NCBI GenBank assembly: GCA_947591105.1
Contig: CANQDL010000007.1
Location: forward strand, 1-39,884
Source: an uncultured Oscillospiraceae bacterium
GTDB lineage: Bacteria; Bacillota; Clostridia; Oscillospirales; Oscillospiraceae
DNA: 39,884 bases
Direction of reading: 5' to 3'
Part shown: in pieces, positions 1 through 7,961 of the stretch
How the letters are laid out: each line of letters starts with the position of its first letter
Position numbering within the stretch: position 1 is the stretch's first letter
Notes under the pieces: generated by a model
The model's database searches: none
Told to the model about the DNA's origin: nothing
What the model saw: only the letters and a program-made list of their open reading frames with translations
Translations under genes and position numbers: made by a program

Positions 1-776
1 AGGAGATGCTCCAGGATATCGCCATCCTCACCGGCGGCCAGGTCATCAGCAGCGACCTGGGCATGGAGCTGAAGGACACCACCGTGGATATGCTGGGCCA
101 CGCCCGCCAGGTGAAGGTGTCCAAGGAGAACACCATCATCGTGGACGGCGCCGGCGACGCCCATGACATCGCCGACCGCATCCACCAGATCAAGAACCAG
201 ATCGAGGTCACCGAGAGCGAGTACGACAAGGAAAAGCTCAACGAGCGCCTGGCCAAGCTCTCCGGCGGCGTGGCGGTCATCAAGGTGGGCGCCGCGACCG
301 AGACCGAGATGAAGGAGAAGAAGCTGCGCATCGAGGACGCTCTGAACGCCACCCGCGCCGCTGTGGAAGAGGGCATCGTGGCCGGCGGCGGCAGCGCCTA
401 TATCCTGGGCGCCAAGGCCGCGGCGAAGATCGCCGAGGGCCTGGAGGGCGACGAGAAGACCGGCGCCCGGGCCGTTGCCAAGGCTCTGGAAGCCCCTGTG
501 ATGCAGATCGCCGCCAACGCCGGACTGCAGGGCGCCGTGATCCTGGATAAGATCATGGCCAGCGACGTGCCCACCTACGGCTTCGACGCGGCCCAGGAGG
601 TGTTCTGCGACATGATCGCCGCGGGCATCGTGGATCCGACCAAGGTCTGCCGCAGCGCTCTGGAGAACGCCGCCTCCGTGGCCAGCATGGTGCTGACCAC
701 CGAGAGCCTGGTCACCGACATCAAGGAGCCCCCCGCGCCTGTCGCTCCCAACCCGGACATGGGCGGCATGTATTGA
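1..776 (+). CDS. groL: Chaperonin GroEL, C-terminal half (5' truncated by window edge)
   Basis: ATP-driven 60-kDa chaperonin that folds cytosolic proteins inside a double-ring cavity with GroES. The reading frame is already open at base 3, so the Met at base 6 is internal. About 258 of the usual ~540 residues are present. They begin in the apical domain ([10 protein letters not shown]) and run through the intermediate and equatorial domains, including the EEGIVAGGG segment and the hinge region ending in DIKEPP. The tail finishes in the Gly/Met-rich DMGGMY typical of GroEL. A strong terminator follows. groES and the promoter lie outside the window. A CIRCE operator elsewhere in this window (near 38.5 kb) makes HrcA control of this gene likely, but that is inference. 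Identification is secure. Confidence 0.97.
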   Translation, partial: EMLQDIAILTGGQVISSDLGMELKDTTVDMLGHARQVKVSKENTIIVDGAGDAHDIADRIHQIKNQIEVTESEYDKEKLNERLAKLSGGVAVIKVGAATETEMKEKKLRIEDALNATRAAVEEGIVAGGGSAYILGAKAAAKIAEGLEGDEKTGARAVAKALEAPVMQIAANAGLQGAVILDKIMASDVPTYGFDAAQEVFCDMIAAGIVDPTKVCRSALENAASVASMVLTTESLVTDIKEPPAPVAPNPDMGGMY

Positions 777-799
777 TCCGGGCACCATAAAAAAGTAAG

Positions 800-847
800 T
801 AAGCAAGTCCGCACCCCGATTTGGGGCGCGGACTTGCTTATTTTTTT
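800..847 (+). terminator. Rho-independent terminator after groEL
   Basis: A perfect 13-bp stem (800-812 with 828-840) is extended by an inner CCCC/GGGG pairing and followed by seven T residues. The A-rich stretch before the stem could let it work leftward too, for the convergent XRE gene. Confidence 0.93.
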
Positions 848-855
848 GCCTTGGG

Positions 856-1440
856 TCAGACGAATCTTCGCAGCAGCAGCGCCAAGACCAGGCACACGAC
901 CACGCCCAGCGCGCCCGTCCCGACGGCCAGCAGGATCTTCTGATAGGGGCGCTTGCCCTCTTCCCGGGCCTTTTCGATCTCGCTGAGCGTCCTGCCCTTG
1001 GTGAAGGCCACGATCTCTTTGTAGGTCTGGATGTCGAACTTCTTCTTCCACCGCTCCACCCGGAAAGACCAGGCCAGGGCCACGGCGGCCAGGACTGACC
1101 AGGCCGCCAGGCCCCACCACCGCCACAGCCGCGCCAGCGGTACGCATGTCACGATCATGGCGGCAAACAGCGCCGTGTAGATATTGCTGTCCCGCCGGAA
1201 GGCCGCCTTTTCCTGTTCGTCGATCTGCTTTTTCATTTCCGCGATATCTCCTTTGACAAGCTCGTCAAGGGACGTGGAAAAGACCTCCGCCAGCAAAAGC
1301 AGGCTCTTGATGTCCGGGCATGTCCTGTCGTTTTCCCAGTTGGACACGGACTGCCGGGTCGCGTACACTCTCTCCGCAAGCTGATCCTGGGACAGACCCA
1401 GCGCCTGCCGCCGGTTACGGATCTGGCTGCCAAGCTCCAT
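856..1440 (-). CDS. XRE-family regulator with C-terminal membrane segments
   Basis: A 194-aa protein with an N-terminal helix-turn-helix (about residues 5-58: LGLSQDQLAERVYATRQSVS then NWENDRTCPD) of the Cro/C1 class. Two hydrophobic segments follow (about 86-104 and 108-122), then a basic and coiled region and a final hydrophobic helix (about 168-190). A DNA-binding domain tethered to the membrane suggests a one-component sensor, but no ligand domain is recognisable. The start has AAGGAGG 8 nt upstream. It is convergent with groEL and shares the intergenic terminator. No convincing promoter was found: a TATGCT lies upstream, but its best -35 is spaced too widely. The target genes are unknown. 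Confidence 0.85.
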   Translation of the reverse strand: MELGSQIRNRRQALGLSQDQLAERVYATRQSVSNWENDRTCPDIKSLLLLAEVFSTSLDELVKGDIAEMKKQIDEQEKAAFRRDSNIYTALFAAMIVTCVPLARLWRWWGLAAWSVLAAVALAWSFRVERWKKKFDIQTYKEIVAFTKGRTLSEIEKAREEGKRPYQKILLAVGTGALGVVVCLVLALLLRRFV

Positions 1441-1491
1441 TTTCCCGCCTCCTTGCCCCTACAGCATAGGCGAAAAGGCCCCGCCCGTCTA

Positions 1492-2016
1492 TCAAAGGTC
1501 TTTTACATCCGGCATCTGAACCGGAGAGGCCGCCCCTCTCCCCCGGGGGAAGGGGTTTTCCTTGGCGGTGAGGGTCAGCACGGTGAGCTTTGCCGCAGCG
1601 GTGCGGGCCAGAGCCGCCTTGTTATAGGGGAAATCCCGGGTCTGGGGATACCGGGCCAGAAGCCGCTCCAACGCTTGCTGCTTCTCCCCGCCCTCCAGAA
1701 AACGGATGGCGGCCGTGCCCATGACGGAGCGGTAGCGCATGGTGACGGAACCGCTGTCGGGCATACAGTCCATCCCCAGGGAAACGTCCATCTCAAAGGA
1801 GCACCGGCCGTTTTTCCGCATCAGCTGGTATTTTCGCCCGTCCGTGGCCCCGTGGATATAAAAGACCAGCCGGCCGTCCTCCACGCTATAGGCAAAATTC
1901 ACCGGCACGATATAGGGCGCGTCCCCGTCGGCCAGGCCCAGCCGGAGCACGTGGCAGCCGGCGATGATGCGCTCCACGGCGGCGGGATCGGTCACCTGTC
2001 TGTCCTTGCGTCGCAT
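1492..2016 (-). CDS. Pyridoxamine 5'-phosphate oxidase-like flavin protein (NimA type)
   Basis: A 174-aa protein of the PNPOx-like split-barrel family, starting MRRKDRQVTD and followed by a strand-rich core (HVLRLGLADGDAPYIVPVNF, then YSVEDGRLVFYIHG). Family members bind FMN or related flavins and include nitroimidazole reductases and general stress proteins. The physiological substrate here cannot be told from sequence. The long open frame continues upstream, but the first sensible start is the ATG at 2016, preceded by AAAGGGG. It overlaps the end of the upstream pyruvate kinase-like gene by about 25 bp, so the two are probably translationally coupled. A stray assignment to pyridoxine biosynthesis would be unjustified. 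Confidence 0.85.
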   Translation of the reverse strand: MRRKDRQVTDPAAVERIIAGCHVLRLGLADGDAPYIVPVNFAYSVEDGRLVFYIHGATDGRKYQLMRKNGRCSFEMDVSLGMDCMPDSGSVTMRYRSVMGTAAIRFLEGGEKQQALERLLARYPQTRDFPYNKAALARTAAAKLTVLTLTAKENPFPRGRGAASPVQMPDVKDL

Positions 2017-3005
2017 GATATATCCCCTTTCAGAAAGTCCTCCGCCTCCCGGGCGGTGTGTACAAGATAGCGAATGACCTGGACAGGATGGCGGCCGGCG
2101 GCGGTCTCGCCGGTGACCATGAGACTGGCGGCCCCGTCCAGCACGGCGTTGAAGATGTCGCTCACCTCCGCCCGGGTGGGGACGGGGTTCTGCTCCATGG
2201 AGGCCAGAAGCTGGGTCACCACCATGAAGGGCTTCGCCTGGGCCCGGCAGGCCGCGGCGATGCGCTTTTGCAGGGCGGGCAGCTGCCACAGGGGCCCGGC
2301 GTTTCCCAGATCCCCCCGGGCGATGACGATCTCGTCCGCCAGGGGCAGCAGCTCCGGCAGCTTCTCCACCCCGTCCAGATTTTCGATCTTGGCCAGCAGC
2401 TTTACATGCCGGCACCCCGCCCCGTCCATGGCCCGGCGCACAGCCAGCAGATCCTTCCGGCCCCGGACAAAGGGCTGCATCACCCCGGTGACGCCGAGGG
2501 CGGCCGCGTCCCGCAGGTTGGCCAGATCCTCCTCCGTCACGGCAGGGGGCCGGATGTCCGTCCCCGGCAGGGCGAGGCTCTTCCGGCTCTGGAGCACGCC
2601 GCCCCGGAGCACCAGCGCCCGGGCGCCATCCCCGCCGGCGCTCTGTACCTGCAAAAGCAGCTTTCCGTCGTCCATCAGGGCCTGCTGGCCGGGACGCAGC
2701 ACGGGCAGGATCGTCTCCGGCACGGGAAGCCCCTCTCCCCCCAGAAGCACGGTCTCCCCCTCGGTCAGCGTCAGCGGCGCAGCCAGCGCCCCGATCCGCA
2801 GCTCCGGGCCCTGCATATCAATGAGCAGCTTTGGCCGTACGCCCTGCCGGGCGGCGGCCCGATCCAGCGCCTCCAGCCGGGGCGCGGCGTCCCGGAGCGT
2901 GGTATGGGACAGGTTCAGCCGCACCCCGGTCATGCCCTGGTCAAACATCTCCGCCAAGACGCCCGCGTCGGCGCAGGCAGGGCCGAGAGTACCATAAATT
3001 TCCAT
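1992..3005 (-). CDS. Pyruvate kinase-like protein without the C-terminal domain
   Basis: A 337-aa protein homologous to the A (TIM barrel) and B domains of pyruvate kinase, which moves phosphate from PEP to ADP. Visible landmarks are the N-terminal YGTLGPA, a B-domain segment with MDDGKL, the lysine loop KIENLDGVEKL, the metal-binding ARGDLG, TQLLASM, PTRAEVSD and GETAAG. Canonical enzymes have about 475 residues. The C domain that carries the allosteric site and much of the tetramer interface is absent, and the protein ends soon after the barrel. The ATG at 3005 is chosen because AAGGAGG sits 8 nt upstream; the Met at 3035 would lie over the -10 region. It could be an unregulated pyruvate kinase or a divergent paralogue with another substrate. 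Confidence 0.85.
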   Translation of the reverse strand: MEIYGTLGPACADAGVLAEMFDQGMTGVRLNLSHTTLRDAAPRLEALDRAAARQGVRPKLLIDMQGPELRIGALAAPLTLTEGETVLLGGEGLPVPETILPVLRPGQQALMDDGKLLLQVQSAGGDGARALVLRGGVLQSRKSLALPGTDIRPPAVTEEDLANLRDAAALGVTGVMQPFVRGRKDLLAVRRAMDGAGCRHVKLLAKIENLDGVEKLPELLPLADEIVIARGDLGNAGPLWQLPALQKRIAAACRAQAKPFMVVTQLLASMEQNPVPTRAEVSDIFNAVLDGAASLMVTGETAAGRHPVQVIRYLVHTAREAEDFLKGDISCDARTDR

Positions 3006-3025
3006 ATCCTCCGCCTCCTTCTCCC

Positions 3026-3054
3026 AAGATACCACAATTGCCCCCCGGGCGCAA
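3026..3054 (-). promoter_or_regulatory. Sigma-A promoter for the pyruvate kinase-like gene
   Basis: On the minus strand, TTGCGC and TATCTT are separated by 17 bp, just upstream of the chosen start. Confidence 0.6.
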
Positions 3055-3073
3055 GAGAGGGGCCATCACGCCC

Positions 3074-3102
3074 TTGACAGGGGGCGGAAAGTTTGGTATA
3101 TT
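3074..3102 (+). promoter_or_regulatory. Sigma-A promoter of the CoA-transferase/2-oxoacid oxidoreductase operon
   Basis: TTGACA (3074-3079) and TATATT (3097-3102) are separated by 17 bp. A leader of about 60 nt follows. No other good promoter was found inside the six-gene run. Confidence 0.85.
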
Positions 3103-3168
3103 TGTCGTGGTTAATAAGAAATTATTTGGTCAAGCATTAAATTAACTCACTAAACCGGAGAGCATAGA

Positions 3169-4464
3169 ATGGATTACAGAGCGGAATACGAGCGCAGGAA
3201 AACCACCCCGGAGGGGATCGCGGAGCAGATCGGCGACGGCTGGCAGTGCGTCACGGACGCGGCCGCCTCCATCCCCCCGGCCATCATCGAGGCCATCGGC
3301 CGGCGGTGTGAGGCGGGACAGCTGAAAAAGCTGACCATGCACGGCCTGCTGGATCTGAAGCCCAACGCCGTCTTTGCCCATCCGGATATCATCCGGCCCG
3401 TGTCCTGGTTCTCCGGCAAGAGCGCCAAGGCGGCGGTGAACCGGGGCCAGGCGGACATCATGCCCTGCTACTACCGGGATATGCCGTCCCTGTACCGGGA
3501 CTATATCCCGGCGGACGCCTTCCTGACGGTGGTGGCCCCCATGGACAAAGAGGGGTATTTCAGCGCGGGGGTGACCGGCTCTTACAGCGGGGCGCTGTTT
3601 GAAAAGGCCCGGCATATTTTTTTGGAGGTCAACCCCAACATGCCCCGGACGGTCACGGCCCCCAAAATACATATCTCCCAGGTGACCGCCCTGTGCGAGC
3701 ACGCCGCCCCTCTGCCCATCGTGCCTCCGGCGGAGCTGGACGAGATCAGCCGCACCATCGGCGGCTACATCGCCCAGGAGGTGCCCGACGGCGCCACCCT
3801 GCAGCTGGGCATCGGCACCATTCCCGAGGCGGTGGGCCTGGCCCTGAAGGATAAGCACGATCTGGGCATCCACACGGAGCTGCTGCCCGACAGCATGATC
3901 GAGCTTATCCAGTCCGGCGCCGTCACCAATATGCGCAAGCCCATCCACCGGGGCAAGACCGTCTGCACCTTCACCTTCGGCTCGGAGCGGCTGTACCGGT
4001 TCGTGGCGGACAATCCGGATGTGGAGATCCTGCCGGTGGACTATGTGAACGACCCGGCGGTGATCGCCCAGCACCCCAATTTCATCTCCGTCAACGGCGG
4101 CCTGGAGGTGGATCTCTACGGCCAGGTGTGCGCCGAGAGCCTGGGCACGGCCCACGTGTCCGGCACCGGCGGCCAGTCGGACTACGTCCGGGGGGCTACC
4201 CAGTCCAAGGGGGGCAAGAGCTTCATCGCCTTCCCCTCCGCCGCCGCCGGCGGCAGGATCAGCCGCATCCGGCCCACCCTGAACCCCGGGGCGCTGGTGA
4301 GCACCAGCAAAAACGACGTGGACTGGATCGCCACGGAGTACGGCCTGGCAAAGCTCCGGGGCAAGACCCTGTCCCAGCGCGCCAAGGCGCTCATCGCCAT
4401 CGCCCACCCCAAGTTCCGGGAGGAGCTGACGGCCCAGGCCAAGGCCATGAACATTCTGATCTAG
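3169..4464 (+). CDS. Acetyl-CoA hydrolase/CoA-transferase family protein (4-hydroxybutyrate / butyryl-CoA:acetate type)
   Basis: A 431-aa member of the family I CoA-transferases that includes 4-hydroxybutyrate CoA-transferase, butyryl-CoA:acetate CoA-transferase and Cat1. It would move CoA between an acyl-CoA and a free acid through a glutamyl-CoA intermediate. The nucleotide-binding GIGTIP (about 215-220) and the catalytic-glutamate candidate in HTELL (Glu237) are present, as is a C-terminal GxG-rich region (VSGTGGQSDYVRGA). GGAGAG precedes the ATG by 6 nt. It is the first gene of an operon with a 2-oxoacid:ferredoxin oxidoreductase, so its donor is plausibly the acyl-CoA made by that enzyme. 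Acceptor specificity cannot be read from sequence. Confidence 0.9.
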   Translation: MDYRAEYERRKTTPEGIAEQIGDGWQCVTDAAASIPPAIIEAIGRRCEAGQLKKLTMHGLLDLKPNAVFAHPDIIRPVSWFSGKSAKAAVNRGQADIMPCYYRDMPSLYRDYIPADAFLTVVAPMDKEGYFSAGVTGSYSGALFEKARHIFLEVNPNMPRTVTAPKIHISQVTALCEHAAPLPIVPPAELDEISRTIGGYIAQEVPDGATLQLGIGTIPEAVGLALKDKHDLGIHTELLPDSMIELIQSGAVTNMRKPIHRGKTVCTFTFGSERLYRFVADNPDVEILPVDYVNDPAVIAQHPNFISVNGGLEVDLYGQVCAESLGTAHVSGTGGQSDYVRGATQSKGGKSFIAFPSAAAGGRISRIRPTLNPGALVSTSKNDVDWIATEYGLAKLRGKTLSQRAKALIAIAHPKFREELTAQAKAMNILI

Positions 4465-4477
4465 GGAGGAGACGCTT

Positions 4478-5167
4478 TTGGAAGAGAGGCTCGCGCCCTG
4501 GCTGACCGCCCGGCGTCTGACGGCGCTGGTGGGACACAGCGGCACCGGCAAGACAGAGGTGGCCGTGAACATGGTCTTTGCTCTGGCGGCGGCGGGGGTG
4601 AAAACGGCTCTGGCGGATCTGGACGTGGTCAATCCCTACTTCCGATCCCGGGAGCGGCGGGAGGCGTTTCAAAAAAAGGGCATCCGGTTCGTGTCCTCCT
4701 CCCAGACGCTGGTGGACGCGGACGTGCCGGCCCTGCCGGGGGAGCTGAACGCCCTGCTGGAGGATCCCTCCCTGCGCAGCGTGCTGGACATCGGGGGCGA
4801 CTCGGGCGCGAGGGTCTTGAGCCGCTACCGCCACCGGATCGCGGCCCAGGACGGGCAAATGCTCTTTGTGCTCAACGCCCGGCGGCCCCAGGTGAGCACC
4901 CCGGAGGCGGCGGCGTGGAACATCCGGCGGATCGAGGACATCATGGGTCTGCCGGTGGATGGCATCATCAACAACACCCACCTGTGCGGCGAGACACGCC
5001 CGGAGGACATCCTGGCGGGCGCGGAGCTGGCCGAGACGGTGTCCTATATGACGGGCATCCCGGTGGTCTGCCACACGGCGGCGCGCTCCCTGGCGGGGGC
5101 GCTTCCGGCCCTGGCGGAGCCGGTCTTTCCCATAGACATCTATATGAAGAAGCCCTGGGAGCGCTGA
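4478..5167 (+). CDS. P-loop ATPase of unknown role in the 2-oxoacid oxidoreductase operon
   Basis: A 229-aa SIMIBI/MinD-like NTPase. It has a Walker A GHSGTGKT (19-26), a following D-L-D-V-V-N-P segment (about 47-53) resembling the switch region of nucleotide-binding deviant-Walker proteins, and DIGGDSGA further on. The start is a TTG with GGGAGGA 7 nt upstream, overlapping the previous stop codon region, so it is coupled to the CoA-transferase. Similar ATPases sit beside VOR/KOR genes in other Clostridia, where their function is not established. Possible roles are cofactor or Fe-S insertion, or a regulatory switch. It has no signal peptide or membrane segment. Confidence 0.75.
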   Translation: MEERLAPWLTARRLTALVGHSGTGKTEVAVNMVFALAAAGVKTALADLDVVNPYFRSRERREAFQKKGIRFVSSSQTLVDADVPALPGELNALLEDPSLRSVLDIGGDSGARVLSRYRHRIAAQDGQMLFVLNARRPQVSTPEAAAWNIRRIEDIMGLPVDGIINNTHLCGETRPEDILAGAELAETVSYMTGIPVVCHTAARSLAGALPALAEPVFPIDIYMKKPWER

Positions 5168-5197
5168 GCTCTCCTGGGCGGAAGGAGGTGAGAACCT

Positions 5198-5410
5198 ATG
5201 ACCGTGTTTTTACATTTTGACCGCGACCGCTGCAAGGGCTGCGAGCTGTGCGTGTCGGTGTGTCCCAAGCACATCCTGGCGCTGGACATGGAGGGCACCA
5301 ACGAAAAGGGCTACCACCCGGCGACAGTGACGGACGCGTCGGCCTGCATCGCCTGCGCCAGCTGCGCGAAGATATGTCCTGATTCGGTCATCAGCATTGA
5401 AAAGGAATAA
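5198..5410 (+). CDS. Two-[4Fe-4S] ferredoxin-like delta subunit of 2-oxoacid oxidoreductase
   Basis: A 70-aa protein with two CxxCxxCxxxCP motifs (CKGCELCVSVCP and CIACASCAKICP), the classical bacterial 2[4Fe-4S] ferredoxin fold. Its place directly before the alpha subunit matches the delta subunit of VOR/KOR-type 2-oxoacid:ferredoxin oxidoreductases, which passes electrons from the TPP/Fe-S centre to free ferredoxin. AAGGAGG lies 9 nt before the ATG. The 89-nt gap to the next gene holds a GC-rich inverted repeat, the largest gap in the operon. Confidence 0.92.
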   Translation: MTVFLHFDRDRCKGCELCVSVCPKHILALDMEGTNEKGYHPATVTDASACIACASCAKICPDSVISIEKE

Positions 5411-5499
5411 CAGTTGCATCACTTCTGTTATTCTCCGAAAAGCCGGCCGCGCTTTTTTGAAGATCGGCGGCGCGGCGTATGAAAAAGGAGATGATTACC

Positions 5500-6567
5500 G
5501 TGGCAAAAGAACTGTGGAAGGGCAACGAGGCCATTGCGGAGGCCGCTGTGCGCGCCGGCTGCAAGTGCTTTTTCGGTTACCCCATTACCCCCCAGAACGA
5601 GATCCCTGAGTATATGTCCATGCGCCTGCCCCAGGCGGGTGGGGTGTTTGTCCAGTCGGAGTCGGAGCTGGCGGCCATCAACATGGTCTACGGCGCGGCG
5701 GCGTCCGGCGTGCGGGCCATGACCTCCTCCTCCTCTCCCGGCGTGAGCCTCAAGCAGGAGGGCATCAGCGCCATGTGCAGCGGCGAGCTGCCCGGCGTGA
5801 TCGTGAACATGATGCGCGGCGGGCCCGGTCTGGGCACCATCCAGCCGTCCCAGTGCGACTACTTCCAGGCCACCCGGGGCGGCGGCAACGGCGATTACCG
5901 CACCATCGTGCTGGCCCCCTGCGACATCCAGGAGGCTGTGGACATGACCCAGGAGGCGTTCGATCTGGCGGATCTGTACCGTACGCCGGTGGTGATTCTG
6001 GGCGACGGCATGATCGGCCAGATGATGGAGCCCATCGAGTGGCACGACATCCCCAAACGGGAGCTGCCCCCCAAGGATTGGGCCGCCAGCGGCCGCAAGG
6101 GGCGGGATCACAGTAACTTTGTTACCTCTCTGCGCATCGACGCGGCGGACTGCGAGCAGTTCAACCGCTCTCTGGAGCAGAAATATAAGACCATCGCGGA
6201 AAAGGAGACCCGCTGGGCGGAAAAGGACGCCGAGGGCTGTCAGATCCTGGTGGTGGCCTACGGCACTCCCTCCCGTATCGCCCTGTCGGCGGTGGAGGAG
6301 CTGGAGCAGAAGGGCATCAAGGCCGGCCTCTTCCGGCCCCAGACGGTGTGGCCGTTCCCCTCGGCCCGTCTGGCCGAGCTGGCCGCCCAGGACAGTCTGA
6401 AGGCCATCCTGGTGGTGGAGATGAGTCTGGGCCAGATGCTGGAGGACGTGCAGCTTGCCGTCAAGGGCGTCAAGCCCGTGCGCTTCCACGGCCGGGTGGG
6501 CGGCATGGTTCCCAGCGTGGAGGACATCGCTGCGGAGGCGGAAAAAATCTTGCAGGAGGTGCAGTGA
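5500..6567 (+). CDS. vorB: 2-oxoacid:ferredoxin oxidoreductase alpha subunit (VorB type)
   Basis: Catalytic alpha subunit of a multi-subunit 2-oxoacid:ferredoxin oxidoreductase, which decarboxylates a 2-oxoacid with CoA to give acyl-CoA, CO2 and reduced ferredoxin. The N-terminal pyrimidine-binding TPP domain (GNEAIAEAAVRAGCKCFFGY then PITPQNEIPEY) and the transketolase C-terminal domain (about 245 on, ILVVAYGT) are both visible. The protein closely resembles those annotated as 3-methyl-2-oxobutanoate dehydrogenase VorB, but related enzymes use 2-oxoglutarate or aryl pyruvates. I chose the GTG at 5500 because AAAAGGAG ends 9 nt upstream. The ATG at 5491 abuts that ribosome site, and the ATG at 5479 has none. 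The product is 355 aa. Confidence 0.92.
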   Translation: MAKELWKGNEAIAEAAVRAGCKCFFGYPITPQNEIPEYMSMRLPQAGGVFVQSESELAAINMVYGAAASGVRAMTSSSSPGVSLKQEGISAMCSGELPGVIVNMMRGGPGLGTIQPSQCDYFQATRGGGNGDYRTIVLAPCDIQEAVDMTQEAFDLADLYRTPVVILGDGMIGQMMEPIEWHDIPKRELPPKDWAASGRKGRDHSNFVTSLRIDAADCEQFNRSLEQKYKTIAEKETRWAEKDAEGCQILVVAYGTPSRIALSAVEELEQKGIKAGLFRPQTVWPFPSARLAELAAQDSLKAILVVEMSLGQMLEDVQLAVKGVKPVRFHGRVGGMVPSVEDIAAEAEKILQEVQ

Positions 6568-6568
6568 G

Positions 6569-7312
6569 ATGACCACAGTATACCGCAAGAGCGCGGGTCT
6601 GCAGGATCGGGAGCTCCATTACTGCCCCGGCTGCAGCCACGGTATCGTACATAAACTGGTGGCGGAGTGCATGGAGGAGCTGGGTCTGATCGACACGGCC
6701 ATCCTGGTCTGCCCGGTGGGCTGCTCCGTGTTTGCGGGCAACTACTTTGCCTGCGACACGGTGGAGGCCATCCATGGCCGCGCCCCGGCGGTGGCCACCG
6801 CCATCAAGCGTACCCACCCCGACCAGCTGGTGGTCACCTACCAGGGGGACGGGGATCTGGCCTCCATCGGCGCGGCGGAGATCGTCCACGCCGCCATGCG
6901 GGGCGAGAAGTTCACCACGGTGTTTATCAATAACGCCATCTACGGCATGACCGGCGGCCAGATGGCCCCCACCACCCTGCTGGGCCAGCACGCCACCACG
7001 GCGCCCATGGGCCGGCAGAAGGAGCTGCACGGCAGCCCCATGCGGGTGTGCGAGCTGCTGGCGTCTCAGGAGGGGCTGGCCTATGCCGAGCGGGTGTGCG
7101 TGACGGATATCCCCCACCTCAACCAGGCCAAGAAGGCCATCAAAAAGGCCTTCCAGCTGCAGCTGGAGGGCATAGGCTTCACCTTTGTGGAGGTGCTCAG
7201 CGCCTGTCCCACCAACTGGGGTATGTCCCCGGTGGAGGCCAACAAGTGGCTGATGGAGAACATGGCCGCCTACTATCCTCTGGGCGTCATCAAGGAGGTG
7301 CAGGCAAAGTGA
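6569..7312 (+). CDS. 2-oxoacid:ferredoxin oxidoreductase beta subunit (TPP-binding)
   Basis: A 247-aa beta subunit that binds the diphosphate of TPP. GDGD (93-96) and the downstream NN..YGMTGGQ (about 121-131) form the TPP/Mg motif. The early YCPGCSHG (18-25) is the conserved N-terminal signature of this subunit. The true start is the ATG at 6569, one base after the alpha stop codon and just after GCAGGAGGTG, so translation is coupled. Open frame upstream of this ATG is an artefact of overlap with the alpha gene. Confidence 0.94.
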   Translation: MTTVYRKSAGLQDRELHYCPGCSHGIVHKLVAECMEELGLIDTAILVCPVGCSVFAGNYFACDTVEAIHGRAPAVATAIKRTHPDQLVVTYQGDGDLASIGAAEIVHAAMRGEKFTTVFINNAIYGMTGGQMAPTTLLGQHATTAPMGRQKELHGSPMRVCELLASQEGLAYAERVCVTDIPHLNQAKKAIKKAFQLQLEGIGFTFVEVLSACPTNWGMSPVEANKWLMENMAAYYPLGVIKEVQAK

Positions 7313-7848
7313 AAAAGCAGATCACCATATCCGGCTTCGGCGGGCAGGGCGTCATGAGCATCGGCAAGAGCCTGGTGGAGGCCGCCGTGGCCGAGGGGCT
7401 CCACGCCACATGGGTGCCCTCCTACGGCCCGGAGATGCGGGGCGGCACCGCCAACTGCGAGGTGGTGCTCTCGGACGCGCCGGTGGGCTCTCCCGTGTTC
7501 ACCTATCCCACGGAGCTGATCGCCATGAACCTGCCGTCCCTGCACAAGTTTGAGGACAAGGTACAGTCCGGCGGCATCATCTTCGTCAACAGCTCCATCA
7601 TCGAGCAGAAGGTCACCCGCACCGACGTGAAGGCCGTCTATGTGCCCTGCGACACCATCGCCGACGAGCTGGGCAACAAGAAGGTGTCCAACATGGTCAT
7701 GCTGGGGGCCTACATCGCCGCCACCGGCGCGCTCCAGCAGCAGACCATCCAGCAGATGCTGGTGCACATGTTCACCGGCCCCAAGGCAAAGCTGGTGGAT
7801 CTGAATATGCAGGCGCTGGAGAGAGGCGCCCAGTGTCTGAAAGGCTGA
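7309..7848 (+). CDS. 2-oxoacid:ferredoxin oxidoreductase gamma subunit
   Basis: A 179-aa gamma subunit (POR/KOR gamma domain), starting with the typical KKQITISGFGGQGVMSIGK. PSYGPEMRGGTANCEV further on is the other conserved block. The start is a GTG that overlaps the beta stop codon by 4 bp (GTGA), with AAGGAGG 8 nt upstream. In this family the gamma subunit shapes the CoA site. It is the last gene of the operon, and a strong terminator follows. Delta, alpha, beta and gamma are all present as separate genes, so the enzyme is complete. Confidence 0.94.
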   Translation: MKKQITISGFGGQGVMSIGKSLVEAAVAEGLHATWVPSYGPEMRGGTANCEVVLSDAPVGSPVFTYPTELIAMNLPSLHKFEDKVQSGGIIFVNSSIIEQKVTRTDVKAVYVPCDTIADELGNKKVSNMVMLGAYIAATGALQQQTIQQMLVHMFTGPKAKLVDLNMQALERGAQCLKG

Positions 7849-7863
7849 CGGCACAGACGCACC

Positions 7864-7898
7864 ATGCCCCGCGGCACGCCGCCGCGGGGCATTTCTTT
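7864..7898 (+). terminator. Terminator of the 2-oxoacid oxidoreductase operon
   Basis: A perfect 12-bp stem (7864-7875 with 7881-7892) with a 5-nt loop is followed by a T-rich tract. The tract runs straight into the -35 element of the next promoter. Confidence 0.9.
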
Positions 7899-7924
7899 AC
7901 AATACGGCCCGGGCCGTGTATAAT
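7896..7924 (+). promoter_or_regulatory. Sigma-A promoter of the 138-aa hypothetical gene
   Basis: TTTACA (7896-7901) and a perfect TATAAT (7919-7924) are separated by 17 bp. Confidence 0.85.
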
Positions 7925-7961
7925 GATCCCGCCGCAGAGCGGCTGAAACGGAGGATACAGG

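Noticed and set aside
5411-5499. GC-rich inverted repeat and T6 run between the delta and alpha genes
   Set aside because: The stem does not directly precede the T-run and the downstream genes have no promoter of their own, so I did not call a terminator; partial attenuation remains possible.
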